This document shows, one piece after another, positions 13,113 to 14,370 of a DNA stretch of 14,370 nt. Numbering within the stretch: the first letter of the stretch is position 1; every line of letters begins with the position of its first letter. This stretch comes from Candidatus Eiseniibacteriota bacterium. Its GTDB lineage: Bacteria > Eisenbacteria > RBG-16-71-46. Location: assembly GCA_023249815.1 (NCBI GenBank), contig JAHFBX010000033.1:1-14370 (forward strand), written 5' to 3'. The notes under the pieces are model-generated. The model worked only from the letters and a program-made list of their open reading frames with translations, ran no database searches and had not been told where the DNA came from. The translations under genes were made by a program, and so were the position numbers.

Positions 13113-14132
13113 CTATCGCAGGATGGCCGCCACACTCCGCTCCAGCTCCGCCTCGGTGAGGCGCGTCGGCGTGTAGCGGCGCACGATCCCCTTCCGATCG
13201 ATGAACACGAACGTGGGCGTCGAGGAGCCGCCGTAGCGCACCATCGAGGCGGTGCTGAAGACGCGCGGGATCGTGCCCATGTCGGAGTAGACCGCGGTCC
13301 ACACGCTGTCGACGCGCGCGGTCTCGCGCGTGCGCAGCGAGTCGGCATCGTACCAGCGCGTGAGCGCGATGGCGCGCACTCCGTCGGCTGCATGACGCTT
13401 GAGCACCCGCGCGAGCGACGCCGACTGAGCCTTGCAGTCCGCGCACCACTCCGCCCAGATGAACAGCACGACGGGCGAGCCGCGCAGCGACGCGAGCGAG
13501 GGCGGCCGATCCCCGAGATGGCCCTCCACCGCGATCTCGGGCGCGGGCTGGCCCGAGAGCTCGAGCAGGTTCAACCGCTTGTTGAGGCGCGCCATGAACG
13601 CGGGCGGGCCCTGCCCCGCTGCGATCTCCGCGCGCACGAGCGCGGCCGCCGCGCGGCTGCCGCGGTGGCGCTCGAGCAACTGCGCCTGGACCTCGATCAC
13701 GGTGCCGAGCGGACCCTCGACATCGTGGTTCTTCTCCAGCGGAAGCGTGTCGAGGCGGACGACGCACGCGCGGCGGACGTCGCTCGCGTACTGCCGCGCC
13801 TTCGCCGTGTCCCCGAGCAAGAGCGCGCCGCGCGCGAGCCAGCCCAGGCCGGCGAGCCACGCGCCGTCTTCCCCGTACTTCTCACGATGCACCTCGAGGA
13901 TGGACTCGGCCGAGAGCAAGTCCGCCGCGGCGAGCTTGTTGCGGATTCCGCTCACAGGCAAAGGCGGCGCGGCGGGCGTCGCGGGTGTCGGCGCGACGGG
14001 GCTCGCCGGCGCGACCGCGGGCGGTGCGCTCGCGGGTGGCGTCGCCTGAGATCGCGCGATGCGCGACAGAAGTGCGGCGAGCAGCGCAAGCGAGGCCAGC
14101 CCGGCCAGCGCGAACCAGAGATGACGACGCAT
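13113..14132 (-). CDS. Membrane-anchored thioredoxin-like protein with N-terminal helical domain
   Basis: This 339-residue protein has a membrane anchor or signal-anchor at about 5-22, an Ala/Pro linker (about 30-60), and a helical region (about 64-190) with TPR-like features (AWLAGLGWLARGALLLGDTAKARQYASDVRRA). A TlpA-type thioredoxin domain from about 195 follows, with FIWAEWCADCKAQ (CADC at 230-233) and STPTFVFIDRKG (cis-Pro306). It should face the periplasm and act on thiols or disulfides there. ATG 14132 is supported by GGGAG at 7-nt spacing. The unusual CADC active site, rather than CGPC, would shift redox potential. It ends 30 bp from the stop of the convergent tlpA-like gene. The thioredoxin part is clear; the helical domain's partner is unknown. 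Confidence 0.85.
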   Translation of the reverse strand: MRRHLWFALAGLASLALLAALLSRIARSQATPPASAPPAVAPASPVAPTPATPAAPPLPVSGIRNKLAAADLLSAESILEVHREKYGEDGAWLAGLGWLARGALLLGDTAKARQYASDVRRACVVRLDTLPLEKNHDVEGPLGTVIEVQAQLLERHRGSRAAAALVRAEIAAGQGPPAFMARLNKRLNLLELSGQPAPEIAVEGHLGDRPPSLASLRGSPVVLFIWAEWCADCKAQSASLARVLKRHAADGVRAIALTRWYDADSLRTRETARVDSVWTAVYSDMGTIPRVFSTASMVRYGGSSTPTFVFIDRKGIVRRYTPTRLTEAELERSVAAILR

Positions 14133-14268
14133 GCGATTCTCCCATGTGCGGCTCACGCTGGCGACACGCCGCCTCTCAGCGATCCGGTGACGGTGTCTCG
14201 AACATCGATGACCCCACGCACGCAGCCCGAATCGATCGCGCTGCGTCCCAGCGAGGGCGAAAGTCGAA

Positions 14269-14297
14269 CGAGCCGCGACCTCAGGGAGCGCGGCTCG
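14269..14297 (-). terminator. Possible terminator hairpin downstream of tRNA-Leu
   Basis: Perfect 9-bp arms CGAGCCGCG and CGCGGCTCG are separated by 11 bases, 13 bp beyond the tRNA CCA end. The following minus-strand bases (TTCGACTTTCG) hold only a poor T-tract, so this is a weak intrinsic terminator or a processing hairpin. The rest of the 177-bp gap between the tRNA and the thioredoxin-like gene shows no recognisable gene. Confidence 0.45.
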
Positions 14298-14309
14298 CCG
14301 ACATGGAAG

Positions 14310-14370
14310 TGGTGCCCGGGGCGAGATTTGAACTCGCACGGGTTTCCCCATACGCCCCTCAAACGTACGT
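14310..14370 (-). tRNA. tRNA-Leu (anticodon GAG), 5' end beyond the window
   Basis: The minus strand at the right edge contains the 3' part of a class II tRNA. The anticodon stem TACGT/GCGTA encloses loop TTGAGGG, giving anticodon GAG (reads CUC, Leu). A variable arm with GGG-GAAA-CCC follows, then T-stem GCGAG/CTCGC around TTCAAAT, the acceptor strand CCCGGGC, discriminator A and an encoded CCA. The D-arm and 5' acceptor strand lie outside. The long variable arm with A73 and G37 supports leucine rather than serine. Confidence 0.9.

Noticed and set aside
14133..14351. N-terminal extension of the anchored thioredoxin-like protein to 14351
   Set aside because: The extension would overlap the tRNA-Leu and the hairpin downstream of it, and would bury the membrane anchor. 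ATG 14132 has its own Shine-Dalgarno.
1..14370. CRISPR arrays, insertion sequences, attachment sites or prophage genes
   Set aside because: No regularly spaced repeats, transposase or integrase motifs or terminal inverted repeats were seen. The tRNA at the right edge shows no duplicated 3' end within the window.

Overview
The window is high-GC, densely coded bacterial chromosome from a Gram-negative organism, because it carries a complete Tol-Pal set, two outer-membrane beta-barrel proteins and two thioredoxin-fold exported proteins. The single-POTRA barrel, the PorV/UPF0164-like barrel, the dCTP deaminase subtype and the very high GC would fit a high-GC FCB-type or candidate phylum such as Eisenbacteria or Gemmatimonadota. 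This placement is an inference from protein style; no marker gene in the window settles it.

Layout, right to left. At the right edge is a partial tRNA-Leu(GAG) on the minus strand, followed by a hairpin that may be its terminator, then a membrane-anchored thioredoxin-like protein (14132-13113, minus). Converging on that gene is a TlpA/ResA-like thioredoxin (12582-13082), the only plus-strand gene. A 274-bp divergent intergenic region (12308-12581) then separates tlpA from a continuous minus-strand array that runs off the left edge.

The array has 15 genes in the order tolQ, tolR, tolA/tonB-like, tolB, pal, cpoB, single-POTRA barrel, adenosine-specific kinase family protein, endonuclease IV-like TIM barrel, metallo-beta-lactamase-fold hydrolase, gamma-carbonic anhydrase-DinB fusion, degenerate SDR-like protein, moaB/mog, dcd and a PorV-like barrel (truncated by the edge). 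No gap exceeds about 52 bp, and many junctions are GTGA, ATGA, TGATG or TAGTG overlaps, so translational coupling and one long transcript are plausible.

Functionally, the first six genes make the proton-driven TolQRA motor, periplasmic TolB, peptidoglycan-binding Pal and the coordinator CpoB, which together keep the outer membrane attached and constricting during division. The following barrel adds an outer-membrane component. The second half is a mixed set of small metabolic and repair-type enzymes: nucleoside or nucleotide handling (adenosine-specific kinase family, dcd), a DNA-repair-like TIM barrel, a glyoxalase II-like hydrolase, two metal-enzyme domains fused in one protein, and molybdopterin biosynthesis.

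The points that most deserve a second look are the in-frame gamma-carbonic anhydrase-DinB fusion, the SDR-like neighbour that has lost its nucleotide-binding glycine motif, and two consecutive perfect hairpins in the tolQ leader, one of which carries the Shine-Dalgarno sequence in its loop.
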